Part shown: positions 1 to 8,885 of the stretch, in pieces
Layout of the letters: every line of letters starts with the position of its first letter
How positions within the stretch are numbered: position 1 is the first letter of the stretch
Assembly (NCBI GenBank): GCA_022870745.1
Contig: CP085323.1
Location: 4,650,001 to 4,714,000, forward strand
DNA: 64,000 nt
DNA from: Silvibacterium acidisoli
GTDB lineage: Bacteria; Acidobacteriota; Terriglobia; Terriglobales; Acidobacteriaceae
Direction: 5' to 3'
Translations under genes and position numbers: made by a program
Notes under the pieces: generated by a model
What the model saw: the letters and a program-made list of their open reading frames with translations, nothing else
Told to the model about the DNA's origin: nothing
Database searches by the model: none

Positions 1-987
1 CTGCTGCATCATCCCCGGCTGAAGGGCAAGCCCCCCGTGTTCCTGGGCCGCGCGGATGCGACCGGCGAAGCTTCGCTGACCGCGATGCATCCTCAGCTGA
101 TGGACAACAACGGATCGGGGGCGCTGAAGATCGAGCCTTTTTCCTGGGATCTGCTGAAGTCTCGTGGCGTGGATGTGCTGTTTCTGGCAACGCCGCACGA
201 ACAGTCGCGTGAAATGGCCCCCGAAGCGCTCAAGCACGGCATTCGCGTCATTGATCTAAGCGGCGCATGGCGGCTGGATCATGCCGTGAATCGCGCCGTC
301 TACAAGTTCGACGATGAAAACCCTGCAACTGCCGCTATCCAGGAAAAGGCTGTCTACGGCAGCCCCGAGCTGCACCGCGACGAAATTCGCGACGCTCACC
401 TGGTCGCCAATCCCGGCTGCTATGCCACATCGATCATTCTTGCGCTAAAGCCGGTCGTTTCGGCCGGATGGGTCGATCTCGATAAGGGCATCATCTGCGA
501 TTCGAAGTCGGGGGTATCCGGCGCGGGCAAGGCGCCTTCGGCAAAGACGCATTACATGTATGCGGCGGACAATCTCTCGGCATACGGCCTGTTCGGTCAT
601 CGCCACCGTGGCGAACTCTTCGAACAGCTCGGTCTGACCGATGACCAGATTACTTTTACGCCTCATTTGCTACCGATTCCGCGGGGAATTCTGTCTACGA
701 TTTATGTGACGTTCACAGAGCAGCGTAATCCTGAAGAGGTGGAGGCATGCTTTCGCAGCTTTTATGCCGACAGTCCCCTCGTCCGCGTCTTCCCCGCTGG
801 TCAATTGCCGCAGATCCAATACTCGGTGCGCACGAATTACTGCGACATCGGATTCGAACTGCATAAGGACGGCCGCCGATGCGTGATCGTCTCGTGTCTC
901 GACAACCTGCTTAAAGGCGCTGCCGGGCAGGCGGTTGAAAACCTGAACCTGATGTATGGATGGGGAGAAGCGGAGGGATTGGCATGA
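1..987 (+). CDS. argC: N-acetyl-gamma-glutamyl-phosphate reductase, 5' partial
   Basis: Third step of arginine synthesis: NADPH-dependent reduction of N-acetylglutamyl phosphate to the semialdehyde, in the cytosol. The reading frame is open from the first base of the window, so the N-terminal nucleotide-binding part is cut off; 328 residues are visible. The catalytic cysteine sits in VANPGCYATS (codon 418-420), the ArgC signature. The HRHRGE and HLLPIPRG segments further on also fit the family. The stop codon overlaps the argB start (ATGA), which indicates translational coupling in an operon. Product identity is firm; only the true start is unknown. Confidence 0.96.
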   Translation: MLHHPRLKGKPPVFLGRADATGEASLTAMHPQLMDNNGSGALKIEPFSWDLLKSRGVDVLFLATPHEQSREMAPEALKHGIRVIDLSGAWRLDHAVNRAVYKFDDENPATAAIQEKAVYGSPELHRDEIRDAHLVANPGCYATSIILALKPVVSAGWVDLDKGIICDSKSGVSGAGKAPSAKTHYMYAADNLSAYGLFGHRHRGELFEQLGLTDDQITFTPHLLPIPRGILSTIYVTFTEQRNPEEVEACFRSFYADSPLVRVFPAGQLPQIQYSVRTNYCDIGFELHKDGRRCVIVSCLDNLLKGAAGQAVENLNLMYGWGEAEGLA

Positions 988-1766
988 AATACGTCGTCAA
1001 ATTAGGTGGGGCCACCCTCGAGAGTCCTGAGCTGCTGCACCAGTGCGCTCAGGCGATCTCTGAGCTGGTTAAGGATGGCAACAGCGTTGCCGTCGTCCAC
1101 GGAGGCGGTGTACAGCTTACGCGCACGCTGAAGCAGCTGGGCAAGCAGAGCGAGTTCATCGCCGGCCTGCGTGTCACCGATGCCGAAACCCGCGATGCGG
1201 CGTTGATGGTGTTGGGTGGCCGCGTGAACAAGTTTCTCGTCGCCGCACTTGGAGCACACGGTCAGTCTGCTGTCGGGCTTTCAGGCGGGGATGGGCTGAT
1301 CTTTCGCGCGCGCAAGAAGCGGACCGCGCCCGACCTCGGCTTTGTCGGCGAAATCGTCGCGAGCGATCCCCGCTGGCTTGAAGCCATCTGGCAGATGAAG
1401 GCTGTGCCAGTGATCTCGAGCATGGCGCTCGGCTTCGATGGCGAGTACTACAACGTGAATGCCGACGAAATGGCTGCAGCCTGCGCCGCGGCCTGCAAGG
1501 CCGACGCCCTGGTCTTTCTCACCGACGTTCCAGGAGTGCGCGGAGCCGATGGCGAGATCATGCGCTGGCTGAGCGTCGACCAGATCGCCGGGCTCACCCG
1601 CGATGAGGTCATCACCGGAGGCATGCTCCCTAAACTCGGAGCCTGCCGCGAAGCATTACTGCAGGGAGTGAAGCGAGTGCGCATCTTACCAGCAGAGGCC
1701 GCGGCGGTATTGCCGGACCTTTGCAGCACGCGCGTGGTACACGGCACAGAAGTTTTAGTTGCGTAG
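984..1766 (+). CDS. argB: Acetylglutamate kinase
   Basis: Phosphorylates N-acetylglutamate with ATP, the second step of arginine synthesis. The 260-residue protein begins MKYVVKLGGATLE: KLGG and the following VVHGGGVQ (about residues 43-50) are the amino-acid-kinase phosphate-binding motifs, and GGMLPKL near residue 214 matches the conserved C-terminal lysine motif. I chose the ATG at 984 because it follows a GGAGGG ribosome-binding site and overlaps the argC stop by four bases; a longer in-frame start at 960 lies inside argC. Length fits the family (about 260-300). Arginine feedback inhibition cannot be judged by eye. Confidence 0.95.
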   Translation: MKYVVKLGGATLESPELLHQCAQAISELVKDGNSVAVVHGGGVQLTRTLKQLGKQSEFIAGLRVTDAETRDAALMVLGGRVNKFLVAALGAHGQSAVGLSGGDGLIFRARKKRTAPDLGFVGEIVASDPRWLEAIWQMKAVPVISSMALGFDGEYYNVNADEMAAACAAACKADALVFLTDVPGVRGADGEIMRWLSVDQIAGLTRDEVITGGMLPKLGACREALLQGVKRVRILPAEAAAVLPDLCSTRVVHGTEVLVA

Positions 1767-1789
1767 GGTTTAACCCCGTTGGAGTCACG

Positions 1790-3043
1790 ATGAACTTAGA
1801 GGAAATTAAAGCGGTCGAAAAGAAGCATTTGCTGCAGACATACGAGCGCAATCCCATTCGCTTCGTTGCGGGCGACGGAGTGTATCTGGTCGACGAAAAC
1901 GGCGAGCGTTATCTCGACCTGCTCAGCGGCATCGGCGTGAATGCGCTTGGTTATGCGCATCCGGTGATCGAGAAGACGATTGCGGAGCAGAGCAGGCAGC
2001 TCATCCATACCTCGAACCTCTTCTATCACGAGGGTCAGGCTGAACTGGCCGTTCGTTTGACGAAGATGAGTGGCATGGATCGCGCGTTCTTCTGCAACAG
2101 CGGCACCGAAGCGTGGGAAGCCGCGCTGAAGATTGCCCGCGCTTACGCTGGCGTGCTGCGTGGTGAAGGCAAGACCATCGGCACGAAGTTTCTTGCGTTG
2201 GAGCAGAGCTTTCATGGGCGCACCATCGGCTCGGTCTCGACGACCTATAAAGATAAGTATCGCGAGCCCTTCGCCCCAGTCATGCCTGATGTTGAGTTCG
2301 TGAAATTCAACGATATCGAAGACCTGAGGGCAAAGTTTTCGACCGATGTATGCGCGATCCTGGTCGAGCCGATCCAGGGCGAGGGCGGCATTCGTCCGGT
2401 GTCGCAGTCGTTCCTTGAGGCTGCGCGCGAGCTAACGCATTCCACCGGAGCACTGCTTATCTGCGATGAGATCCAGGCCGGCCTGGGCCGCACCGGGCAG
2501 TGGTTCTCTTACCAGCATTACAACATCCAGCCGGATGTGACCACGCTGGCGAAACCGCTTGCCGGCGGATTACCTCTTGGTACGATGCTTTGCACCAACG
2601 AGGTCGCACGTGCGATGCACCCGGGCATGCACGGCACGACCTTCGGTGGCGGTCCGCTGGCCTGTGCGGTAGCAGTAGCCGTGATCGACACGATCGAGCG
2701 CGAGCGGCTGCTGGAACATGTAACCGAAATCGGCACATATTTCCAGGAGAAGCTTGACGAGCTTCGCGCAAAGCATCCGGCGATAGTGATCGTTCGCGGT
2801 AAGGGACTCATGCTCGCGGTGGAAATCGATTCAGCCGATCTGGCAAAGCAGATCGCAGGCGAAATGCTGGCAAAACGCATCATCATCAATCGCACCAGCG
2901 AGACGGTGTTGCGGTTCCTGCCGCCTTACATTCTGGGCAAGAGCGAAGTCGACCTCGCCATCGCTGCCCTTGACGAAGTTCTTACCGATCTTGCGCCCGA
3001 GGCCATTGGCGCAGCGACCACTGGAGGGAATCACATTGGCTAG
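1790..3043 (+). CDS. argD: Acetylornithine aminotransferase
   Basis: PLP-dependent class III aminotransferase, 417 residues, that converts N-acetylglutamate semialdehyde to N-acetylornithine; members often also act as succinyl-DAP aminotransferase. Visible marks are [17 protein letters not shown], the FHGRT segment, the [11 protein letters not shown] motif, and the PLP lysine in [13 protein letters not shown]. The ATG at 1790 is taken because GGAGTC precedes it and argB ends 23 bases upstream; an alternative start at 1721 lies within argB. The end overlaps the argF start by eight bases. Confidence 0.95.
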   Translation: MNLEEIKAVEKKHLLQTYERNPIRFVAGDGVYLVDENGERYLDLLSGIGVNALGYAHPVIEKTIAEQSRQLIHTSNLFYHEGQAELAVRLTKMSGMDRAFFCNSGTEAWEAALKIARAYAGVLRGEGKTIGTKFLALEQSFHGRTIGSVSTTYKDKYREPFAPVMPDVEFVKFNDIEDLRAKFSTDVCAILVEPIQGEGGIRPVSQSFLEAARELTHSTGALLICDEIQAGLGRTGQWFSYQHYNIQPDVTTLAKPLAGGLPLGTMLCTNEVARAMHPGMHGTTFGGGPLACAVAVAVIDTIERERLLEHVTEIGTYFQEKLDELRAKHPAIVIVRGKGLMLAVEIDSADLAKQIAGEMLAKRIIINRTSETVLRFLPPYILGKSEVDLAIAALDEVLTDLAPEAIGAATTGGNHIG

Positions 3044-4043
3044 CAACACTTACACATGGAATGACGCAGCGACAGGGACACTTCCCTCCCCTGCCGAGTC
3101 ACTCGCCGGCCGCGATCTCTGTTCGATCGCCGACTTCTCGACCGCCGAAATTGCTGCCACGCTTAAGCTCGCGCATGACGTGAAGCAGAGCCCTCAGGAC
3201 TATCGCTGGGCGCTCGACGCCAAGCAGATGGTCATGTTCTTCGAGAAGGCCTCGCTGCGCACACGCCTGACCTTCGAGACGGCTATCAACACGCTTGGCG
3301 GTTCGGCCATCTTCGTCGACCAGACGCAGTCCCCGCTCGGCGAACGCGAGTCACTGGCCGACATGTCGCGCAACCTGGAGCGCTGGGTAAATGTAATCGT
3401 GCTGCGTACGTATGCGCACGAGACCATCACCGAGATGGCCTCTTACGCTGCCTGCCCGGTCATCAACGCGCTGAGTGATCTTGAGCATCCCTGCCAGGCG
3501 CTGGCCGACTTCCTGACCGTAGAGCAGAAGTTCGGCACGGCCAAGGGACTGCACTTCAGCTACGTTGGCGACGGCAACAATGTCTGCCATTCGCTGATGC
3601 TGACCGCCGCGCAGCTTGGCGCGCACATGGTTGTGGGCTCGCCCAAGAACTATGCGCCCAAGGCCGACATCATCGCGCAGGCTCGCGCTATCGCCAACCA
3701 CACCGGCGGCAGCATCGAGATCGTCAGCGATCCGGTTGCGGCCGTCGAAGGCGCGGACGCGGTCTACACCGACGTCTGCACCAGCATGGGCATGGAGCAC
3801 GAAGTGACCAAGCGCGCTCCGATCTTCAAGCCCTACCAGGTAAACGAGCAGCTGATGGCGCATGCTGCCTCGCACGCAATCTTCATGCACTGCCTGCCTG
3901 CGCATCGCAATGCCGAAGTCACCGATGCCGTTCTGGATGGTCCGCAATCCGCGGTCTTCGAGCAGGCCGAGAACCGCATGCATGCGCAAAAAGCGCTGCT
4001 GCTTCTCCTGCTCGGCGGCTCAAAGCAGGCCGCCAGTAAGTAA
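3036..4043 (+). CDS. argF: Ornithine carbamoyltransferase
   Basis: Joins ornithine and carbamoyl phosphate to give citrulline. The carbamoyl-phosphate motif reads FEKASLRTRLTFE, followed by HPCQALADF and the ornithine-loop motif MHCLPAHR. These favour ordinary OTCase over the N-acetyl- or N-succinylornithine variants, although I cannot model the substrate loop. The start is judged to be TTG at 3036: GGAGGG lies seven bases upstream and the codon sits inside the end of argD, which fits coupled translation. The longer frame from 2970 would run through argD. The product is 335 residues, normal length. Substrate can come from carAB at 14.6-19.1 kb. Confidence 0.94.
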   Translation: MASNTYTWNDAATGTLPSPAESLAGRDLCSIADFSTAEIAATLKLAHDVKQSPQDYRWALDAKQMVMFFEKASLRTRLTFETAINTLGGSAIFVDQTQSPLGERESLADMSRNLERWVNVIVLRTYAHETITEMASYAACPVINALSDLEHPCQALADFLTVEQKFGTAKGLHFSYVGDGNNVCHSLMLTAAQLGAHMVVGSPKNYAPKADIIAQARAIANHTGGSIEIVSDPVAAVEGADAVYTDVCTSMGMEHEVTKRAPIFKPYQVNEQLMAHAASHAIFMHCLPAHRNAEVTDAVLDGPQSAVFEQAENRMHAQKALLLLLLGGSKQAASK

Positions 4044-4070
4044 ACTCTCAATCCGAGGTGCGTAGTCAAA

Positions 4071-4148
4071 ATGCACCATACTGTAGGTATTGATCTCGCG
4101 GGCGGGGCTGTTGTCTCGCCCGGCGATGTGAAAGAGGAAGTTCTGTGA
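4071..4148 (+). CDS. Possible 25-residue ORF coupled to argH
   Basis: A short frame MHHTVGIDLAGG...KEEVL occupies most of the 101-base argF-argH gap. GAGGTG at 4055-4060 precedes its ATG by about ten bases, and its TGA overlaps the GTG start of argH (GTGA), the same coupling used elsewhere in this operon. It contains no arginine codons, so it is not an obvious arginine attenuator peptide. It may be a translational-coupling peptide or chance; there is no homology evidence. Confidence 0.25.
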   Translation: MHHTVGIDLAGGAVVSPGDVKEEVL

Positions 4149-5578
4149 AGATGTGGTCCGGCCGCTTTCGCGAGCCACTTGATACAACCTTCGATCACTG
4201 GCAGCGTTCCTTTCGCTTCGACCAGGCGCTCGTCAGGCAGGAAGCCGCCGCAAGCAAGGCGCATGCCCGCGCGCTGAATGCCGCGCAGATTCTGACCGAC
4301 GCCGAATTTGTAACTATCACGGACGCACTCGACGGTATCACCGCCCGGTTTGCCCAACTCGGGGCTGCAGAATCGATCGAAGCTGACGCCGAAGATATTC
4401 ACCACTTCGTCGAGATGAAGCTGGTGGAAGCAATCGGCGACCTCGGTCTCAAGCTGCACACCGGCCGCAGCCGCAATGAGCAGATTGCCACAGACCTGCG
4501 CCTCTACATTCGCGACACCATCGCGATCCTGCAGGGCCACATGGCTGCATGGGCTGGAGCGTTAGTCGAACAGGCAAAGGCAGCGGGCGAAGCCGTCATG
4601 CCGTCGTATACGCACCTGCAGCGCGCTGAGCCTGTGCTGGTCGCGCATTGGCTGCTTGCTTATGTTGAGATGATTCTGCGCGATGCATCGCGTCTTGAAG
4701 ATTGTGCTCGCCGCCTGAACTATTGCCCGCTCGGATCAGGGCCTATCGCCGGCGCAACGCTCGCGCTCGACCGCAGTATCGCCTCGCAGGAGCTGGGTTT
4801 TCTCGCACCTACGTCCAACAGCATGGACGCGACCAGCGACCGCGACTTTGTTCTCGAATACCTGCAGGCGTTGACGATGGTCGGCATCCACGCGAGCCGC
4901 TTCTCCGAAGAGATGACTCTCTTCGCCACGGCGGAGTTCGGTTTTGTCGATCTCCCTGAAGCGTTTTCGACGGGATCAAGCGCGATGCCACAGAAGAAAA
5001 ACCCCGACCTGACGGAGCTCATTCGTGCCAAAGTCGGCCGCCTCAACGGCGCCGCGCAAACCGTCACCCTGTTGCTCAAAGGGTTGCCGCTTGCCTACAA
5101 CAAGGACATGCAGGAGACGCAGGAGCCTACCTTCGAAGCATCGCGTACCGCGCTCATCATGGTGGAACTGCTGGCGAAGTTCTCGCGCGCTGTGAATTTT
5201 CGCCAGGAGCGCATGCGTGCAGCCTGCGAAACCGGATACATGAACGCAATGGCGGCGGCAACATACCTGGTCTACAAGGGAGTTCCCTTCCGCAAAGCGC
5301 ATGAAAAGATCGGCAACGCAGTTCGTTACTGCCTTGAAAAAGGATGCGAGCTTGGCGATCTTTCACTCGACGAGCTGAAGGAGTTCGGGCCCGAATTCGA
5401 CCAGGACTTCTACGCTGCGGTTACTCTCGAAGCGACCCTCGATTGTCATGACGTGATCGGTGGAACCGCTCGCACCCGCGTTCATGAAGCGCTGGCTGCG
5501 GCTGACGAGCGAGTGAAGAAGCTGGCCAACCTGAACGGCAAGGTTCAGGTTGCGGAGGCCGTCCATGCTGGTGCGTAA
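4145..5578 (+). CDS. argH: Argininosuccinate lyase
   Basis: Last step of arginine synthesis: cleaves argininosuccinate to arginine and fumarate. The 477-residue protein opens MKMWSGRF, typical of ArgH, carries HTGRSRNEQ near residue 104, SYTHLQRAEP, and the fumarase-superfamily signature SSAMPQKKNPD with the catalytic serine. The GTG at 4145 is five bases from AGAGGAAG; the ATG two codons later is also possible. argG, which makes the substrate, is not in this window and may lie left of argC. argH overlaps the next gene by 14 bases. Confidence 0.95.
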   Translation: MKMWSGRFREPLDTTFDHWQRSFRFDQALVRQEAAASKAHARALNAAQILTDAEFVTITDALDGITARFAQLGAAESIEADAEDIHHFVEMKLVEAIGDLGLKLHTGRSRNEQIATDLRLYIRDTIAILQGHMAAWAGALVEQAKAAGEAVMPSYTHLQRAEPVLVAHWLLAYVEMILRDASRLEDCARRLNYCPLGSGPIAGATLALDRSIASQELGFLAPTSNSMDATSDRDFVLEYLQALTMVGIHASRFSEEMTLFATAEFGFVDLPEAFSTGSSAMPQKKNPDLTELIRAKVGRLNGAAQTVTLLLKGLPLAYNKDMQETQEPTFEASRTALIMVELLAKFSRAVNFRQERMRAACETGYMNAMAAATYLVYKGVPFRKAHEKIGNAVRYCLEKGCELGDLSLDELKEFGPEFDQDFYAAVTLEATLDCHDVIGGTARTRVHEALAAADERVKKLANLNGKVQVAEAVHAGA

Positions 5579-6086
5579 GGCACGGTTACAGGATGCGACG
5601 AACATCTATGAATTGGTTAACAGTCTCTCTCACGATGGCACGCTGCTGAAGCGTGCCTTTGCGGAGATATGCGAGAACGTGCGCGACTTCACCATTGCCG
5701 AGAGTGATAGCGGTGTCTTTCTCGGCTGCGGCGCGCTGCATCTTTATGGGCCGCACCTCGCCGAGGTACGTTCCATCGTCGTCAAACCGGAGGCCAAGGG
5801 CCATGGTGTTGGCGGCAAGCTGCTCTTCTCGCTAATTGATGAAGCCGAGCAACACGGAGTAGGCTGTGTCTGCCTGTTCACACGCATTCCTGACTTCTTC
5901 TTCCGTTATGGATTTCGCGAAGTGGAAGAGCGCGCCGCGCTGCCGGACAAGATTTTTAAAGACTGCCAGAACTGCCCTCGCCTTTATCGCTGCGATGAAG
6001 TGGCGATGGCTCGCGGACAGTTGCCGAAGGTTTCGATTCTCGGTCCGCGTATCGAAGCAGAGCACCTGGTGAAGCTCGGTGCATAA
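5565..6086 (+). CDS. argA: Short GNAT-type amino-acid N-acetyltransferase (N-acetylglutamate synthase)
   Basis: A 173-residue GNAT protein that lacks the amino-acid-kinase half of classical ArgA. The acetyl-CoA loop is seen in VVKPEAKGHGVGGKLL. The C-terminal part holds CQNCPRLYRCDEVAM, a cysteine-bearing segment found in short ArgA-type synthases (established for the family). GGAGG six bases before ATG 5565 decides the start, inside the argH end. Its place in the arg operon supports N-acetylglutamate synthesis as the first committed step; exact substrate specificity is inferred. No argJ is visible, so acetyl recycling is not shown, and an ArgE-like hydrolase lies at 8886. Confidence 0.85.
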   Translation: MLVRKARLQDATNIYELVNSLSHDGTLLKRAFAEICENVRDFTIAESDSGVFLGCGALHLYGPHLAEVRSIVVKPEAKGHGVGGKLLFSLIDEAEQHGVGCVCLFTRIPDFFFRYGFREVEERAALPDKIFKDCQNCPRLYRCDEVAMARGQLPKVSILGPRIEAEHLVKLGA

Positions 6087-6116
6087 AGCGCAAGAGGGTT
6101 TACAAAGAGGAGATCT

Positions 6117-6665
6117 ATGCATCTGACAGGCGCATGGATCCTGCTTATCTTCGCCGCGATTATCGCAGGGCTGATGCTCTTCCTGCTGCACCTGACGAAG
6201 CTCGGGGTATTGCTTCACGACAATCTGCCGGATCGTCCCCGCCGCAGGATGTTTCTCGCATCGGTGAGCTTCTTCATTACCTTTCTAGGCGTGCGTCTGC
6301 TGGTGATGTCGATCACGCATCATATAGGCCCGTTTGGCTGGGTCGAGATCGGCGGACGCCACATCCATCATCTCGTCTGGGGCATCCTCATCCTGCTGGG
6401 CATCGGCTATGTCGAGCTTGCAGAATGGGACCAGGGCGTGACTCCTATCGCGCTGTTCACCAGCCGCCTCGTATCCGTTCTTTACGGAGTCGGCGCCGCG
6501 CTTACACTGGACGAATTTGCCCTCTGGCTTAATCTCGAGAATGTGTACTGGTCACCACAGGGCCGCGAAAGCATCGACGCGGTGGTGCTCTTCGGAGCGT
6601 TGCTGTCGGCCAGCACCTGGGGTGCTCCGCTGTTACGATCCATCTTCCGCAGACGCAGCCAATGA
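6117..6665 (+). CDS. Unnamed integral membrane protein at the end of the arg operon
   Basis: 182 residues with about five membrane segments (roughly 6-26, 46-66, 84-101, 113-132, 152-172). Between them are a charged loop DRPRRR, a histidine cluster GGRHIHHLVWG on the edge of the third segment, and an acidic/aromatic stretch DEFALWLNLENVYW that looks conserved rather than merely hydrophobic. AGAGGAG lies just before the ATG, and the gap to the acetyltransferase is 30 bases, so it is probably cotranscribed with the arg genes. I do not recognise a named family; the His and Asp/Glu residues could bind a metal, which is inference. Confidence 0.75.
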   Translation: MHLTGAWILLIFAAIIAGLMLFLLHLTKLGVLLHDNLPDRPRRRMFLASVSFFITFLGVRLLVMSITHHIGPFGWVEIGGRHIHHLVWGILILLGIGYVELAEWDQGVTPIALFTSRLVSVLYGVGAALTLDEFALWLNLENVYWSPQGRESIDAVVLFGALLSASTWGAPLLRSIFRRRSQ

Positions 6666-6670
6666 GTGAC

Positions 6671-6705
6671 GCGGTCAGTACTTGTAACAACAACTGACCG
6701 CTTTT
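6671..6705 (+). terminator. Rho-independent terminator of the arg operon
   Basis: A nine-base inverted repeat, GCGGTCAGT (6671-6679) and ACTGACCGC (6693-6701), is followed by TTTT. It starts six bases after the membrane-protein stop and before the oppositely oriented DUF255 gene ends at 6732. Confidence 0.8.
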
Positions 6706-6731
6706 CCGCTAACGCTTCTTCGTTGCCCTCA

Positions 6732-8849
6732 TCACAGCCACGCGTTTACCGACTCCAGCAGCTTCTCTGGATCGCTCGTTGGCGGCAGGCAACTTGTTCC
6801 CTTGCAAACCACGGCGAACGGTTTACCCGCAGCCAACTCAGGCAGATGCGGCAACGTCTCGGCCAGCACCGGCGGCAGATTCTCAGCGGTTACCTGATCG
6901 GGACGCAGCACCAGTACCTGCTTGTTGACTGCGTAACGGGCGGTCGCCATCACGGCTAGACGGCGCGCTTCCATGCCTTCGCCGATTACGGCCACCTGGA
7001 TGGGCGGAAGCAACAAAAGTTCCAGCGCGAGGCCATACATACCTGCGTACAGACCGAAGTGCTCGACCACTCCCGCAAAGCTCTCCAGGGTGTCCTCTGC
7101 CTTCTCACGGAAATCTGCACGCCCGCTCATTCCTTCGAGACGCAGCAGCGCTGCGGCAGCCGATGAGTTCCCTGCCGGGGTGGGTGAATCCTGCAAAGGT
7201 TTGCGTCGTGCCGAGAGCACGCCCAGCTGAGGCTCATCACTTTGCTCGGTATCGAAAAAGGCCCCACCCGTCGCGTCGTAGAAACGTGAGACCATGCGAT
7301 CCGCGATCGCCATCGCCGTTTCATAGTAGCGGCGGTTTGCCGTCGCTTCCCATGCATCGACAAGCGCGTGCAGGAGGAAGGCATAGTCATCGAGCACTCC
7401 GGCGATATAACGCTTATCCTGCCCTTCTTCCGAATATGAGATCACATGCGCGAGCCCGCGCTCAGTGTCCCAGCCTTCATCAAGAATGCGGTCGAGCGTC
7501 TTCAGCGCGAAGGCACGTGGTTCGCCGAGTTCCAGCACACGTGCAGCATGCAGATAAGCGGAGATCGCCAGGGCGTTCCACGAGGTATAAATCGTCTTAT
7601 CAATAAACGGAGTAGGCCGCTGCGTACGGGCTGTGAAAAGCTTTAGCCTGGACGACTCGAGCAGTGCGCTGGCTATCTCGACCGCAACACCTGCCTTCTG
7701 CGCCGCTTCCTCAATCGTATGCTTGCGATGCAGCACGTTCTTCTTTGGATTATGGTGCATGTCGCCGAGCTCGCCGATGTCGTAGTAGTGCTCGGCTAGA
7801 GCAAGCTCATCAGCCGTCAGCACTGCAGCAGCTTCATCGCGCGTCCAGGTGAAGTAATCGCCATCGTCATCGAGCGAGAGATCGGCGTCCTGCGATGCGT
7901 AGAAGCCGCCGCGTTCGCGGTCGGTCATTGTCTCATCGAGCCAGCGCATGATGTCTTTGGCAACACGAGCCGAATCCGCATCGACGAACGACTCGAAGGC
8001 ATGCACGTAGTTGCCGAGCAGGCCCGCGTTGTCGTAAAGCATCTTCTCGAAGTGCGGCACCACCCAGCGCTCATCGACCGAATAACGATGGAAGCCACCG
8101 GCAAGCTGATCGTAGATACCGCCTCGCGACATCTGCTCCAGCGTTACCATCGCTGCCGTGCGCGCAGCTTCACTGCCTGTGCGTCCGGCTACGTCGATCA
8201 AGAGATCGACCGCCGCAGGGTGAGGAAACTTCGGCTGCGAGCCGAAGCCGCCGTGATGCGGATCGAATTGCCGCACCGCCGATTCCACCAGCTTATCGAT
8301 GATGCCCAGCGAGAGCGAACCGGAGCGGCCCGCGAAGGTCTCGCCATGCTCGATGGCGCTTACGATGCTTCCCGCCGATTCGAGAGCCTCCGCACGGCGA
8401 GTCTTCCAGACATCGGCCATGGTCAGAAGCACGCGCTCAAAGCCCGGCCGCCCGTAGCGATCTTCTCGTGGGAAGTACGTTCCGCCGAAGTAGGGCCGGC
8501 CGTCGGGAGTAAGAATGGCGGTCAGCGGCCATCCTGCCTGCCCGCTGATAGCCGACACTGCCGCCTGGTAGCGGCTGTCGACGTCAGGACGCTCGTCGCG
8601 ATCCACCTTCACCGCAACGAAGTGCTCGTTGATCACCTTCGCGAGCGATGGGTCTTCATAGCTCTCGCGATCCATCACGTGGCACCAGTGGCACCACACC
8701 GCGCCTATGTCGAGCAGCACAGGCTTGTCCTCTGCGGTCGCGCGCGCAAAAGCCTCCTCGCCCCACTCATGCCAGTGGATGGGCTGATGCATGGCTGTAC
8801 GCAGATACGAAGAGGCGGCGCGGTCGAGAAAATTCCTGGATTCAGACAT
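6732..8849 (-). CDS. DUF255 thioredoxin-domain protein (YyaL/SPATA20 family)
   Basis: 705 residues. The N-terminus (about 20-170) is a thioredoxin-like DUF255 domain with the WCHWCHVM active-site-like motif near residues 51-58, then DRDERPDVD and GWPLTA as in the family. The remaining part is an alpha/alpha-barrel resembling N-acylglucosamine 2-epimerases (LYDNAGLLGNYVHAF, FYASQDADL, TSWNALAISAYLHAAR). The biochemical role of bacterial YyaL proteins is not settled, so no reaction is assigned. It probably forms a unit with the M20 hydrolase gene 37 bases upstream on the same strand. Confidence 0.9.
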   Translation of the reverse strand: MSESRNFLDRAASSYLRTAMHQPIHWHEWGEEAFARATAEDKPVLLDIGAVWCHWCHVMDRESYEDPSLAKVINEHFVAVKVDRDERPDVDSRYQAAVSAISGQAGWPLTAILTPDGRPYFGGTYFPREDRYGRPGFERVLLTMADVWKTRRAEALESAGSIVSAIEHGETFAGRSGSLSLGIIDKLVESAVRQFDPHHGGFGSQPKFPHPAAVDLLIDVAGRTGSEAARTAAMVTLEQMSRGGIYDQLAGGFHRYSVDERWVVPHFEKMLYDNAGLLGNYVHAFESFVDADSARVAKDIMRWLDETMTDRERGGFYASQDADLSLDDDGDYFTWTRDEAAAVLTADELALAEHYYDIGELGDMHHNPKKNVLHRKHTIEEAAQKAGVAVEIASALLESSRLKLFTARTQRPTPFIDKTIYTSWNALAISAYLHAARVLELGEPRAFALKTLDRILDEGWDTERGLAHVISYSEEGQDKRYIAGVLDDYAFLLHALVDAWEATANRRYYETAMAIADRMVSRFYDATGGAFFDTEQSDEPQLGVLSARRKPLQDSPTPAGNSSAAAALLRLEGMSGRADFREKAEDTLESFAGVVEHFGLYAGMYGLALELLLLPPIQVAVIGEGMEARRLAVMATARYAVNKQVLVLRPDQVTAENLPPVLAETLPHLPELAAGKPFAVVCKGTSCLPPTSDPEKLLESVNAWL

Positions 8850-8885
8850 ACCAAGGCAAGTTTACTGCCTTGCGCGAATCGCTGC

